IMG/VR virus record: IMGVR_UViG_3300040960_000812
Coordinates: 1-20,210 of that record
DNA length: 20,210 nucleotides
Source of the DNA: a virus
Reading direction: 5' to 3' (one strand)
The notes under the pieces were generated by a model. That model had not been told where the DNA came from, did no database searches, and saw only the letters and a program-made list of their open reading frames with translations. The position numbers and the translations under genes were made by a program. Shown one piece after another: positions 1-7,031 of the stretch; within the stretch, counting starts at the first letter, position 1; the number at the start of each line of letters is the position of its first letter.

Positions 1-1446
1 CTCGCAGCCGTAGTAGGTAATGGCGGCCATCAGCTCGTCAGCGCCGCGCTGGGTGTCTAACTTCCCCAGGTTGGGAAAGGACAGGTAGCACAGGTTGTCG
101 AGGTCACCTGGGCCAAAGCCCATGGCTTGCAACCGCTCGCGCACATCACCGCGTGGGTCGTTCTCAAAGTCCACATACAGGGTGCGGATCGGCTCAGGGG
201 GCTTGGTGCCGAGCACTTCCCGGCCTGCGGCGATGTTGGCGGCGATCTCCAACATCAACAACGACTTGCCCACCTTGGGGGCTGAATACAAAGCGACCAG
301 CCGCCGGCGAGCCAGCAGCGGCTCCACGATCCATTCTTCTTCAGTCTCGTCAGCCCACAGTGCCGTCCAATCCAAGCGCGGCAGGTGCTCGGCCACCCAG
401 GCCGCCTGGGCGTCTAGCCGCTCGTCCTCGCTCGCGTCAGGGTCTAACTCCGCTTCCCAGGCAGGCAGGGCGTTGGCACCGATGGGGGTGCCGTAGCCAT
501 CAGCGGCGAGCGCTCGACTAGCCGCCGACAGGTCACCGCCGTGATGCAGGTAGGCATACACCTGCCCTTTGCTCAAGCCTTGCTCAGCGGGCCAGCCAAC
601 GGAGGTGGAGAAGCAATACAGCGGCCCGTCCTCAATGGTGGTGGCGCTGGTGCCTTCATGCAGGCTCTTGCCTGGCCGCACCCAATGCTCGCGGGTGCCG
701 TCGCTGTGGCTGTACGTCCAGCCCTGCGGCTCTAGGATCTCCCGCCAGGTGTGGCGGGTGCGGTAGTCGTCAAGCGCGCTGGTGCCATCACCGGGGGTGC
801 TCGCGGGCTTGTGTGGCTCGACCGGCGCGGGCTGCTCGTCTAGGGCGAGTTGGAACAGCAAGTGCAGCAGGTCGCGCTCTTCACTGGTGACCTCAATGGT
901 GCCGGCGGGGGTGCAGTTCTTCAGCAGCGCATACGAGCTGCCCTCAGGGTGGCCGCTGCGTCCTGGGGTGGGGGCGACGACAACGAACCCACCCTCCCCC
1001 CGGGTTTCTGCGATCACTTTGCCGTCAGCGTGGGCGAGTTTGGTGTTGCCGAGCGCGGGGCCGTCGCTGACGCGGTAGAACAGATGCACGCCGCCGCCTG
1101 CGGATTGTTCCGCGCACCCGCGTGCGAGGCGTTGCAACAGATCAGGCACACCCACTTGGGCGTAGTCGCGGGCAGCGCGGGACACCTTGGCTAGGCGCTT
1201 GAGGGCCAGGTCGAGCGGTCCTTCAATCTCTAGCATCTCCACGTTGCCGCTGGCGCTGCCGGTGAGTACGCCTATGCCGGTGTAGGTGCCGGTTTCCAGT
1301 AACGCCTGCAGTTGGTCCCAGGGCAGGCGCTCGGTTTGGTATTGCTTCCAGGCACCAAAGGGTCGCTTGCCGCCGTCCTCATGCGTGGGCACCACGCAAT
1401 AGCCAGCGTCAAACCATTGGCGTGCTGCGGTGATTAGTTCTGTCAC
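1..1446 (-). CDS. Prim-pol / RecA-like ATPase replication protein (partial, C-terminus beyond left edge)
   Basis: This is the N-terminal 482 codons of a phage replication protein; no stop occurs before the left edge. It starts at GTG (1446) with GCAGGGG just upstream. Residues 1-180 resemble a bifunctional archaeo-eukaryotic primase/polymerase domain: acidic MLEIEG (71-76), SAGGGVHLFY (115-124) and the glycine-rich GGFVVVAPTPG stretch (152-162). Residues 230-320 match a domain often seen in actinophage replication proteins (TWREILEPQGW, then HHGGD). Residues 373-482 begin a RecA/RepA-like ATPase with Walker A APKVGKS (389-395) and a beta-strand TLYVDFEND (422-430). The inferred role is primer synthesis plus helicase loading or unwinding at the phage fork. 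The family assignment is from remembered motifs; the ATPase half is incomplete here, so a helicase versus RepA-type call is open. Confidence 0.85.
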   Translation of the reverse strand, partial: MTELITAARQWFDAGYCVVPTHEDGGKRPFGAWKQYQTERLPWDQLQALLETGTYTGIGVLTGSASGNVEMLEIEGPLDLALKRLAKVSRAARDYAQVGVPDLLQRLARGCAEQSAGGGVHLFYRVSDGPALGNTKLAHADGKVIAETRGEGGFVVVAPTPGRSGHPEGSSYALLKNCTPAGTIEVTSEERDLLHLLFQLALDEQPAPVEPHKPASTPGDGTSALDDYRTRHTWREILEPQGWTYSHSDGTREHWVRPGKSLHEGTSATTIEDGPLYCFSTSVGWPAEQGLSKGQVYAYLHHGGDLSAASRALAADGYGTPIGANALPAWEAELDPDASEDERLDAQAAWVAEHLPRLDWTALWADETEEEWIVEPLLARRRLVALYSAPKVGKSLLMLEIAANIAAGREVLGTKPPEPIRTLYVDFENDPRGDVRERLQAMGFGPGDLDNLCYLSFPNLGKLDTQRGADELMAAITYYGCE

Positions 1447-1501
1447 GTCCCCTGCTCGGTCGTGAGCCGTCGCTGCCTAAATCAGGGCAGGGGGGTTGGT
1501 G

Positions 1502-1723
1502 TTACTCAACAAGTGCGCCGTAGGCGGTTGCTTCCCACGGCTGGTCCTCGTATGGGTCCACGATCACGCTGTTGACGCTGATGGACGCGAGGCTGCTGAC
1601 GTTTACAGCGTCAGCAAGTTGCACAAGCGCAAGGCGGGCAGCGCTCAGGGGGTCGGAGGCTGTGGCCTCAACGCTGATGGCGTTGCCCACCGGGATCGGC
1701 CTAAGCCGCTCGTCGCAACTCAT
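1502..1723 (-). CDS. Hypothetical phage protein, 73 aa
   Basis: I do not recognise this protein. It is a short acidic protein without cysteine-based motifs or membrane segments apart from one N-terminal Cys. It starts with an ATG whose ATGA overlaps the stop of the upstream 144-aa gene (1720-1723), so it is translationally coupled in the replication operon. It ends 55 bases before the prim-pol start. The mid-protein has a run of alternating small and hydrophobic residues (SAARLALVQLADAVNV) that could form a helix. Position between a candidate ssDNA-binding protein and the primase suggests a replication accessory role, but that is inference from context only. Confidence 0.75.
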   Translation of the reverse strand: MSCDERLRPIPVGNAISVEATASDPLSAARLALVQLADAVNVSSLASISVNSVIVDPYEDQPWEATAYGALVE

Positions 1724-2154
1724 GTGGTGATGTCTGCAAGGTTGTCGAGCGCAGCGTCTAGCGCCGAGGTGTCGGCCTTAGGTGCGGCCATGGTGTCGGC
1801 GGTTGCCTTGGTCAGGTAGTCGGTGGCTGCCTTGACGGCCTTGGCGTTGCCAGTGGCGTCCTCCAGTACCCACGGCGCTGCCTGGCCTGGCTTAGCCACT
1901 CCCTTGGTCATCACGCCCAGGACGCGCTTGCCGACCTGGGACTTCAGCGAGCCGATCAGCGCGGTGCCGAACAGCAGCACGTCGTTGTGGGTTTCCTTGT
2001 CGGTGACGTCGTGGACGGTCACCCTGATGGCGTCCTTCTCACCAAACGAGGTGGCGATGCTGGCGACGTATTCAGTCGGCTCAACGATGAGCAGGTGGCC
2101 CTCAACATCTGCGGGCCTCAGTGAGCCACCACCGGTGGCTGGTGCATCAAACAT
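1720..2154 (-). CDS. Conserved phage protein, candidate ssDNA-binding protein (144 aa)
   Basis: The protein has a beta-rich N-terminal 110 residues (HLLIVEPTEYV, AIRVTVHDVTD, DVLLFGTALIGSLKS, KRVLGVMTKGVAKPGQ) and an Ala/Asp-rich C-terminal tail (MAAPKADTSALDAALDNLAD). A beta-rich core followed by a flexible acidic tail is the layout of many phage single-stranded DNA-binding proteins, and the gene lies two genes upstream of the prim-pol. I recall similar phage proteins with GxAKPGQxxPWxLxD, mostly annotated as hypothetical. Start ATG 2154 is preceded by GAAAGGAACAACC, a good ribosome site. The ssDNA-binding role is inference; the coding call is firm. Confidence 0.8.
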   Translation of the reverse strand: MFDAPATGGGSLRPADVEGHLLIVEPTEYVASIATSFGEKDAIRVTVHDVTDKETHNDVLLFGTALIGSLKSQVGKRVLGVMTKGVAKPGQAAPWVLEDATGNAKAVKAATDYLTKATADTMAAPKADTSALDAALDNLADITT

Positions 2155-2221
2155 GGTTGTTCCTTTCGGTTGCGGGTGCGGTTTCCATGCGCAGGTGCGC
2201 AGGGTCTAGGGGGTGCGCCAT
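2147..2221 (-). CDS. Possible 24-aa micro-ORF
   Basis: A 24-codon frame starts with ATG inside a TGATG overlap with the stop of the methyltransferase (2221-2223) and ends eight bases into the next gene. The predicted peptide begins MAHPLDPAHLR. It exactly bridges the 66-base gap between two operon genes in an arrangement that fits translational coupling, but it is too short to judge by composition. It may simply be spacer that carries the ribosome site of the 144-aa gene. Confidence 0.25.
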   Translation of the reverse strand: MAHPLDPAHLRMETAPATERNNHV

Positions 2222-3180
2222 CAGGCCACCGTCACTTCATTGAGCAGCGGGCCGTCGTCGTAGATGCGTGACTCAGCAAGTGCTGCGTAGTCGGGGTTGA
2301 GTTCAATGCCGATGAAGTTGCGGTCATGTCGCAGCGCGACTACGCCGACAGTGCCGCTGCCTGCAAACGGGTCAAGAACGGTGTCACCGGACCTCGAGCC
2401 AGCCAAGAGGCATGGTTCAACAAGTCCGATTGGCATGACTGCAAAGTGCGCACCGCTGAATGGCTTGGTGGCTATGGTCCAAACGCTGCGCCGGTTGCGG
2501 GTTTCCGTTGTTGTCCCGTACTTGTCAAGGTTGTGATTGCGCCCGATTGCTGCAATGGCGCGTGGGTCTTGGCTGTATTGCTTGCCACCACCCCGATGCT
2601 GACCTGCAGTCTCTGCGGGTTCAGCGATTGCGTCAGCGTTGTAGCGATACTGCGCCGACTTGGTCAGCAGAAACACGTACTCATGCGCCTTGGTACAACG
2701 GTCGATCACACTTTCCGGCATTGGGTTTGGCTTGTGCCAGATGATGTCTTGGCGCAGCCACCAGCCGTCGGCCTGCAGGGCAAAGGCGACGCGCCATGGG
2801 ATGCCGACAAGGTCTTTGGTTTTCAATCCGTGTTTTGTTTTGATCGTTTTCATGCTCTGCCCGTTGTGCTCAGCCTTGGTGCCGACCAGCGTGCTTGAAC
2901 TGTCCGGCCCGCCGCTGCCCTTTGTGTCGCTTGCGTAACTGTCGCCAAGGTTGAGCCACAGCGTGCCGTCATCTGCAAGCACTCTGCGCACTTCAACAAA
3001 CACTGCAACCATCTCGGCCACGTAGTCGTCAGGCGTTTGCTCTAGTCCAATCTGACCTTCGTGCCCGTAGTCACGCAGACCCCAATACGGCGGAGATGTG
3101 ACAACGCATTGCACGCTGCCGTCGGGCAGCTCTTGCAGCCGCTGGCGCACGTCGCCAACGAGGATGCGAGCACTAGTCAC
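2221..3180 (-). CDS. DNA amino-methyltransferase, beta class (SPPY type, 319 aa)
   Basis: This is an S-adenosylmethionine-dependent methyltransferase for an exocyclic amino group of adenine or cytosine. The catalytic motif IV TSPPYWGLRDYG lies at residues 28-39 and the AdoMet-binding motif I DPFAGSGTVG at 270-279, followed by IGIELNPDY. Catalytic motif before motif I is the beta-class order. SPPY with a preceding Thr is most often linked to N4-cytosine enzymes, though N6-adenine cannot be excluded. A central segment of about 200 residues should hold target recognition. Start is GTG 3180; its GTGA overlaps the stop of the nuclease gene. No restriction partner sits beside it, so self-protection of phage DNA or regulation fits better than a restriction system. 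Confidence 0.9.
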   Translation of the reverse strand: MTSARILVGDVRQRLQELPDGSVQCVVTSPPYWGLRDYGHEGQIGLEQTPDDYVAEMVAVFVEVRRVLADDGTLWLNLGDSYASDTKGSGGPDSSSTLVGTKAEHNGQSMKTIKTKHGLKTKDLVGIPWRVAFALQADGWWLRQDIIWHKPNPMPESVIDRCTKAHEYVFLLTKSAQYRYNADAIAEPAETAGQHRGGGKQYSQDPRAIAAIGRNHNLDKYGTTTETRNRRSVWTIATKPFSGAHFAVMPIGLVEPCLLAGSRSGDTVLDPFAGSGTVGVVALRHDRNFIGIELNPDYAALAESRIYDDGPLLNEVTVA

Positions 3181-3989
3181 GGCACGTACTTCTCAATGGG
3201 CTTGGACTTGTAGACGGCGCGCACAGCGGTGGCGGTCTTGGCGAGTTGCCAGCCCACGGTCAGGTCGAGCAGGTAGAGATCGCATTTGGCTTTGCCTGCG
3301 GGCAGGTGGATCAGCAGCCCGACCTCGGTGCTGACCTCGTTCTCGGGCAGGTAGGCCAAGCGCTGTTGTTTCTCAATGTCGTAGCGCCAGGAGTGGGCGT
3401 AGATTGCGCACTGGGTGGTCACGCCGTGCGGGTAGCTCGGCTCTGTCGCGCCGGTCTTGAGGTCAGCAACCACAAGGCGCCCGTCAGGCAGACGCACGAG
3501 GCGGTCAAGCGTCCCGGCAGCCTTGAGGTGGTCGTTGACCACAAACATCTCCGTGGCCACCACCTTCAGCGGCTCAGTGGCCAGCGCGTAGGCGTCCAGG
3601 TCAGCGGCGTGGTTGGGAGGGATGGTGTCGAGCGTTCCGCGATCCATCTGCTCAGTAAGGGCGTGCAGCGTCGTGCCGATGTTGGCGGCCTTATCGCTCT
3701 CGGCTGCCTGCATCGCGCCGTCCACAATTTCCTTGAGCGCTTTCTTGTCGCTGGGGTCGGTGATCGCTGCCCGCTCAGCGAGGTCGGGGCGTTTACCTAG
3801 ACCCACGGCGGTCATGCGTTGCATCCACTGCATCAGCCCTTCTTTGCTGTCAAGGGCTTTGGCGAGCGTGGACACGCGCACGTATGGCTCAGGCTTGCCA
3901 CCGTCGGGTGGCTGGATAAGTGGACGGCCCCAGCGGTCGCGGGGTACGTCGGGCGCATCTATCGGCGCGAAGGTGATCTCAGCGGTCAT
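3177..3989 (-). CDS. PD-(D/E)XK nuclease, RecB/Cas4-like (270 aa)
   Basis: This is a nuclease of the RecB/Cas4 branch of the PD-(D/E)XK superfamily, common in actinophage replication modules. Visible motifs in order: GTTLHALTE (105-113, the His motif), AAGTLDRLV (157-165, metal-binding Asp), VVADLKTG (173-180, the D-x-K catalytic pair) and QCAIYAHS (193-200, the Q-x3-Y motif). There is no four-cysteine cluster, so it lacks the Fe-S element of true Cas4. It probably works as an exonuclease in recombination or end processing. Start ATG 3989 overlaps the stop of the upstream micro-gene as ATGA and has AAAGGAAGAA upstream; its stop overlaps the methyltransferase start. Confidence 0.88.
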   Translation of the reverse strand: MTAEITFAPIDAPDVPRDRWGRPLIQPPDGGKPEPYVRVSTLAKALDSKEGLMQWMQRMTAVGLGKRPDLAERAAITDPSDKKALKEIVDGAMQAAESDKAANIGTTLHALTEQMDRGTLDTIPPNHAADLDAYALATEPLKVVATEMFVVNDHLKAAGTLDRLVRLPDGRLVVADLKTGATEPSYPHGVTTQCAIYAHSWRYDIEKQQRLAYLPENEVSTEVGLLIHLPAGKAKCDLYLLDLTVGWQLAKTATAVRAVYKSKPIEKYVP

Positions 3990-4150
3990 CTTTCTTCCTT
4001 TGTTCGCAGGTGTTTTGTTAGGTCCAAGTTCTTATGGCACCCGCAGGAACATGGAGGTGGCGCAAGATGTGGACGTTTGCCACAAGTGCAATAAGCAAGA
4101 CGCTGATCTGCTAGACCAAACGAGTTGCACTCCCTGTCGTGTGCGATCAC
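3986..4150 (-). CDS. Cysteine-rich small protein (54 aa), putative zinc-binding
   Basis: A 54-codon gene with GTG start at 4150, preceded by AAAGGA six bases upstream. Its stop overlaps the nuclease start (ATGA) and its start overlaps the stop of the gene before it (GTGA), so it is coupled on both sides. Six cysteines at residues 8, 21, 23, 34, 36 and 38, with His 28 and 39, form CTCG and PCSCGCH clusters that look like a zinc-binding knuckle or treble-clef fragment. The protein ends in HLRTKEER. I do not recognise the family. Continuous 4-base overlaps and a strong ribosome site argue it is real. Function is unknown; a DNA- or RNA-binding accessory is possible. Confidence 0.75.
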   Translation of the reverse strand: MIAHDRECNSFGLADQRLAYCTCGKRPHLAPPPCSCGCHKNLDLTKHLRTKEER

Positions 4151-4175
4151 TTCACGTCCTTTGTTCGCAGGTGTT
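3996..4175 (-). repeat. Perfect 19-bp direct repeat at 3996-4014 and 4157-4175
   Basis: On the minus strand both copies read AACACCTGCGAACAAAGGA. Each is in the same reading phase, encoding HLRTK near the C-terminus of its gene, and each supplies the AAAGGA ribosome site of the following overlapping gene. The two copies are 161 bases apart. Outside the repeat the two genes are unrelated. Confidence 0.9.
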
Positions 4176-4263
4176 GGTAGAAGGCGTGGACGACCGAGGC
4201 AGGCCAGCGGTCAATGTCGGCAACGGAGTAGCGGTAGGCGATGACGGCGCGGGGATCGGTCAC
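4147..4263 (-). CDS. Small hypothetical protein (38 aa)
   Basis: This micro-gene starts at GTG 4263, whose GTGA overlaps the stop of the upstream methyltransferase, and ends in a GTGA overlap with the Cys-rich gene. The predicted product begins VTDPRAVIAYRY and contains VADIDRWPASVV, a compact amphipathic-looking sequence, and ends QHLRTKDVK. An in-frame GTG one codon earlier (4266) is an alternative start. No family is recognised. The case for coding rests on gap-free packing between two clear genes and on the shared HLRTK tail with its neighbour. Confidence 0.65.
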   Translation of the reverse strand: MTDPRAVIAYRYSVADIDRWPASVVHAFYQHLRTKDVK

Positions 4264-5600
4264 CACAGCACCTGCTCAATCGGCTTGGACAGGCGCTGGA
4301 CGATCAGCGGAAGGTAGTCCTCGGTCAGCTCGATGCCGATGACGTGGAAGCCCTCAACCACGCAGGCCTCAAGAGTCGTGCCGCTGCCGGCGAACGGCTC
4401 CAACACCGTCCCGCCTGGTGGCGTGACTAACTTGACCAGGTAGCGCATGAGGTCAAGGGGTTTGACGGTTGGGTGTGCAGTGTCGCCGTCGCGGGGGCGT
4501 TCACTGGCGTTGGCTTTGGGGACGTAGAAGAAGCGGGACGCGCCGACGGTGTCGTCATGGCCGCCACGATCATCAGTCCGTGGTTGCGCACCATCGCCGT
4601 TTACCGTCCATGTGCTTCCACTTGCTCCACCGCTGCGGCTGACGCTGACCCCACTCTGCCTGTCCAACTCGGCGGCCTGCGACTCGTCGAGGATGACGTT
4701 GGCGGGCCAGCGGCCTTTGTCTATTGTCGTGTAAGGCAACTTGTCTCGGTCGGCGTAGGCAGCCTTATCCTGCCCATAGTTGCCGCCTCGTATGTCCTGC
4801 ACTTCATAGGTGCGCGCCTCTCCGGTTCCAGTCCCAATCCGCGACCCGTCAATATTCAACGCACCCGTGCCGTGCCGCAGCACGTTCTCAGCCACCGTGC
4901 CGTCCAGTGGCTTACGCGCCACCACAATCGGCTCAAACGCGGGCTTGAGTGCGGTGCCCCAGCCCTGCCACTGCTGGGCGGCGGGGGTTGCGGGGGCGGT
5001 GATGTCGCGTACTACTTGACCAGACTCAAAGCCTGCGTCAGCGTTCCGCCGTTCTGCGCGGGTGTATGCCGCACCAGTAATAGATGAGCCGACAACCTCA
5101 CGCTGCACCCCCGCCGCCTTGTCAATCGCCTTGGACACGTCCAGCGATTTCGGAAACCCGCTGCCGTACATCCACGCAATCGAGTCGCGCACCTCAAACC
5201 CTGCGTCCTCAATCGCCACCGCCAACCGATGCCAGGTGCGGGTGCCGCCGAACGCGAGCAGGTGGCCGCCAGGCTTGAGGACGCGGAGGGCTTCAGAAGC
5301 GACCTCGGTGAACCATGCCTGAAACCCCGCCATGGCGTTTCCGTCGCGCCCGTACCTGATGCGGCTCCTGCTGAATGGATTACCGCCAGCACCGTCCTGA
5401 AAGCCACCGACGCTCGCCGGATCATCAACGACGTCACCGTTGTTCTTCCACGGCGCATCCCAGTCCTTGCCCATGAACTCCAAGCCATACGGCGGGTCAG
5501 TCACCACCGCGTCCACGCTTGCCTCGGGCAGCGAGCGCATAACGTCAATGCAGTCGCCGTGGTGCAGCGTCACCAGGTCGTCGCTGTAGTAGACGCTCAC
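4260..5600 (-). CDS. DNA amino-methyltransferase, beta class (DPPY type, 446 aa)
   Basis: A second beta-class methyltransferase, unlike the one at 2221-3180. Motif IV VTDPPYGLEFMGKDWD lies at residues 33-48 and the AdoMet motif EPFAGSGTTLEA at 401-412, followed by IGIELTEDY. DPPY favours N6-adenine methylation. The long central region (about 100-360) includes HPTVKP-LDLMRYLV just before motif I, typical of phage methyltransferases, and presumably the target recognition domain. Start was set at GTG 5600 because its GTGA overlaps the upstream stop; an in-frame ATG at 5621 would add only seven residues and deepen the overlap. No cognate endonuclease is visible. Confidence 0.88.
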   Translation of the reverse strand: MSVYYSDDLVTLHHGDCIDVMRSLPEASVDAVVTDPPYGLEFMGKDWDAPWKNNGDVVDDPASVGGFQDGAGGNPFSRSRIRYGRDGNAMAGFQAWFTEVASEALRVLKPGGHLLAFGGTRTWHRLAVAIEDAGFEVRDSIAWMYGSGFPKSLDVSKAIDKAAGVQREVVGSSITGAAYTRAERRNADAGFESGQVVRDITAPATPAAQQWQGWGTALKPAFEPIVVARKPLDGTVAENVLRHGTGALNIDGSRIGTGTGEARTYEVQDIRGGNYGQDKAAYADRDKLPYTTIDKGRWPANVILDESQAAELDRQSGVSVSRSGGASGSTWTVNGDGAQPRTDDRGGHDDTVGASRFFYVPKANASERPRDGDTAHPTVKPLDLMRYLVKLVTPPGGTVLEPFAGSGTTLEACVVEGFHVIGIELTEDYLPLIVQRLSKPIEQVLW

Positions 5601-5941
5601 AGCGGTTGCCCCCATCCGCACTCGCGCAGCACTTCCACGAACGCGCCCAAGCGGATCACCACCGGCCAGTCCTCAACGGACGCTGGGCCTTGGCCGTCCA
5701 GGCGCAGCACCGCGAACGGCAGCAAGGTGTCCTCAGCACGCTCGGCTTGCTGGCGCATGGCGGCGGCTGGGTTGAAACCTCGACGCGCTTTCACCTCAAT
5801 GTCTAGGCCGGGCACGCCGGTTACGTCGGTGCCGTCACGTCCAGCGCCGACCGGCTCGGCGTAAGGGAAACCGTGCGTGCGCAGGTAGTCGGCAACGATG
5901 CGTTGGCTGGCGTAGCCACGGTGCTTGCGGTGTTGGGTCAT
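5597..5941 (-). CDS. Small PD-(D/E)XK nuclease, resolvase-like (114 aa)
   Basis: A compact nuclease-like protein with the layout of Holliday-junction resolvases and VRR-NUC proteins: an N-terminal basic helix (HRKHRGYASQRIVADYL), then GAGRDGTDVTGVPGLDIEVKAR (given here in two parts: GAGRDGTDVTG at 32-42 and VPGLDIEVKAR at 43-53), which carries candidate catalytic D39, D47, E49 and K51. A C-terminal strand pair (LLPFAVLRLDG, DWPVVIRLGAF) completes the fold. The start is the ATG at 5941, in an ATGA overlap with the C5 methyltransferase stop. A longer frame back to 6049 was rejected because its first 36 residues overlap that gene. It could resolve replication or recombination intermediates, or be a nicking enzyme. 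Confidence 0.75.
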   Translation of the reverse strand: MTQHRKHRGYASQRIVADYLRTHGFPYAEPVGAGRDGTDVTGVPGLDIEVKARRGFNPAAAMRQQAERAEDTLLPFAVLRLDGQGPASVEDWPVVIRLGAFVEVLRECGWGQPL

Positions 5942-6999
5942 GCGGCACCGCCCAGCAACTGCAGCGCGAGTGCTGCCTGCTGCGGCACGACACCATTGCC
6001 GAGCATCTTGAGTTGTTGAGATGCGCTCAGGCCGTGACCGGTGACCCAACCTTCAGGCAGGCCCATCATCCATTCGACAAAGACGGGATTTAGGCGATCT
6101 CGTCCTGCTCGCTGAATAGTGGGGCTTGGTGATGGGCGTCCGATGACGTGCTGCCAGCGGTCAATGGCGGGGGCGTAGTCGCCCCAACGCGCAACGCTTC
6201 CTGTTCCAGGCTCTTGCCGTGCGGCGCTGGCCTGCCGTCTGCTGCCCTCTGGCGGGCTGCCCATTCGTCCCAGGCTTGCGGGTCCTTCCCCGCTCCCATG
6301 TCGTTCACCTCCGGCGTCGGCAGTAATGCCAGAGCGTTCTCCAAGTTCTGAGGCCCAACGTCCCGACGCCAGATGTTCTGATTTCGTGGCTCGCCGTTCT
6401 GCGCCCGCGGCGTCGGCAAATGCACTACTTGTTCTCGCAGATTGCCTGTTGCTTTGCGGTTCTTGCGCCCGCCCTGGTTCTTCGCCTTCTGGTAGGCCTC
6501 GCCCGTCCTGGCCGGCAGGTTGTCCATCGTCGTTGGAGTCGCCAACAACGATGAACAGGCGCGCTCGATTGTGGGGCGCTCCGGCGTCGGCAGCTCGTAC
6601 AACTCCCCACCGTGCAGACAGCCCCAGGGCGGCAAGGTCAGCGAGGACATCTTCAAAGCCCAAAGTGAGGTGGCCTCGGACGTTTTCCAGCACTGCTCGT
6701 TGGGGTCGTAGGACGCTAAGGGCATCCCTGACATAGGGCCACAGGTGTCGTTCATCTGCTGTGCCTTTCCTTGCTCCGGCGTTGCTGAATGGCTGGCAGG
6801 GGTATCCGCCTGTAATGACGTCAACTGGCTCAACCTCGGCCCAATCCACCTTGGTGATGTCGCCCAGGTTGGGCACGCCTGGGTAGTGGGCTTCCATGAC
6901 CTTGCAGGCCGCTGGCTCAATCTCGGAGTACCAGGCGAGATCGCCACCGACGGCCAGGTCTAGGCCGCCGTAGCCGCTGAACAGGCTGCCGACCTTCAT
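5938..6999 (-). CDS. DNA cytosine-5 methyltransferase (353 aa)
   Basis: A C5-cytosine methyltransferase with motifs in standard order: motif I LFSGYGGLDLA (6-16), motif IV GGYPCQPFSNAG with the catalytic Cys at 68, motif VI ENV (105-107), motif VIII GAPHNRARLFI (140-150), and C-terminal LGNGVVPQQA (motif X type). Just before it, FVEWMMGLPEGW is typical of phage enzymes. Between about residues 155 and 290 lies a hydrophilic low-complexity stretch with ADAxG repeats. Start ATG 6999 (MKVGSLF) was chosen over an upstream ATG at 7098 because the longer form would read through the operator region. It is the first gene of the leftward operon. It likely protects phage DNA; no restriction partner is seen. 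Confidence 0.93.
   Translation of the reverse strand: MKVGSLFSGYGGLDLAVGGDLAWYSEIEPAACKVMEAHYPGVPNLGDITKVDWAEVEPVDVITGGYPCQPFSNAGARKGTADERHLWPYVRDALSVLRPQRAVLENVRGHLTLGFEDVLADLAALGLSARWGVVRAADAGAPHNRARLFIVVGDSNDDGQPAGQDGRGLPEGEEPGRAQEPQSNRQSARTSSAFADAAGAERRATKSEHLASGRWASELGERSGITADAGGERHGSGEGPASLGRMGSPPEGSRRQASAARQEPGTGSVARWGDYAPAIDRWQHVIGRPSPSPTIQRAGRDRLNPVFVEWMMGLPEGWVTGHGLSASQQLKMLGNGVVPQQAALALQLLGGAA
6090..6947 (-). other. Long overlapping open frame (285 codons) inside the C5 methyltransferase, +1 frame, with LPTP repeats
   Basis: A same-strand frame, one base downstream of the methyltransferase frame, stays open from ATG 6947 to TAA 6090. It encodes recurring motifs: YELPTPERP, SSLLATPTTMD, VHLPTPRAQNG and ALLPTPEVND, followed by QAWDEWAARQ. 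I recall predicted phage proteins with LLPTP repeats joined to C5-methyltransferase-like C-termini, so the frame may not be purely accidental. It lacks a clear ribosome site of its own. High G+C often produces open shadow frames, so it is recorded as a candidate, not a gene. Confidence 0.25.
6312..6592 (-). repeat. Three in-phase copies of an 11-bp unit
   Basis: The minus-strand word TGCCGACGCCG occurs at 6582-6592, 6408-6418 and 6312-6322. Spacings of 174 and 96 bases are multiples of three, so all copies read A-D-A in the methyltransferase frame and L-P-T-P in the +1 frame. A degenerate fourth unit lies near 6540. Confidence 0.8.
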
Positions 7000-7031
7000 G
7001 CGACACCCCCAAAACTTTCTTGGAAATGTCC

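Noticed and set aside
5229-5864. 211-codon plus-strand open frame
   Set aside because: It is antisense to the amino-methyltransferase and small nuclease, both with clear motifs; no ribosome site seen.
5597-6049. Longer form of the small nuclease with 36 extra N-terminal residues
   Set aside because: The extension overlaps the C5 methyltransferase C-terminus and is Arg/Ala-rich; the ATGA overlap at 5938-5941 marks a better start.
2221-7000. Type II restriction-modification system
   Set aside because: Methyltransferases and nucleases are present, but the nucleases match RecB/Cas4-like and resolvase-like types, not restriction enzymes, and each methyltransferase lacks an adjacent candidate.
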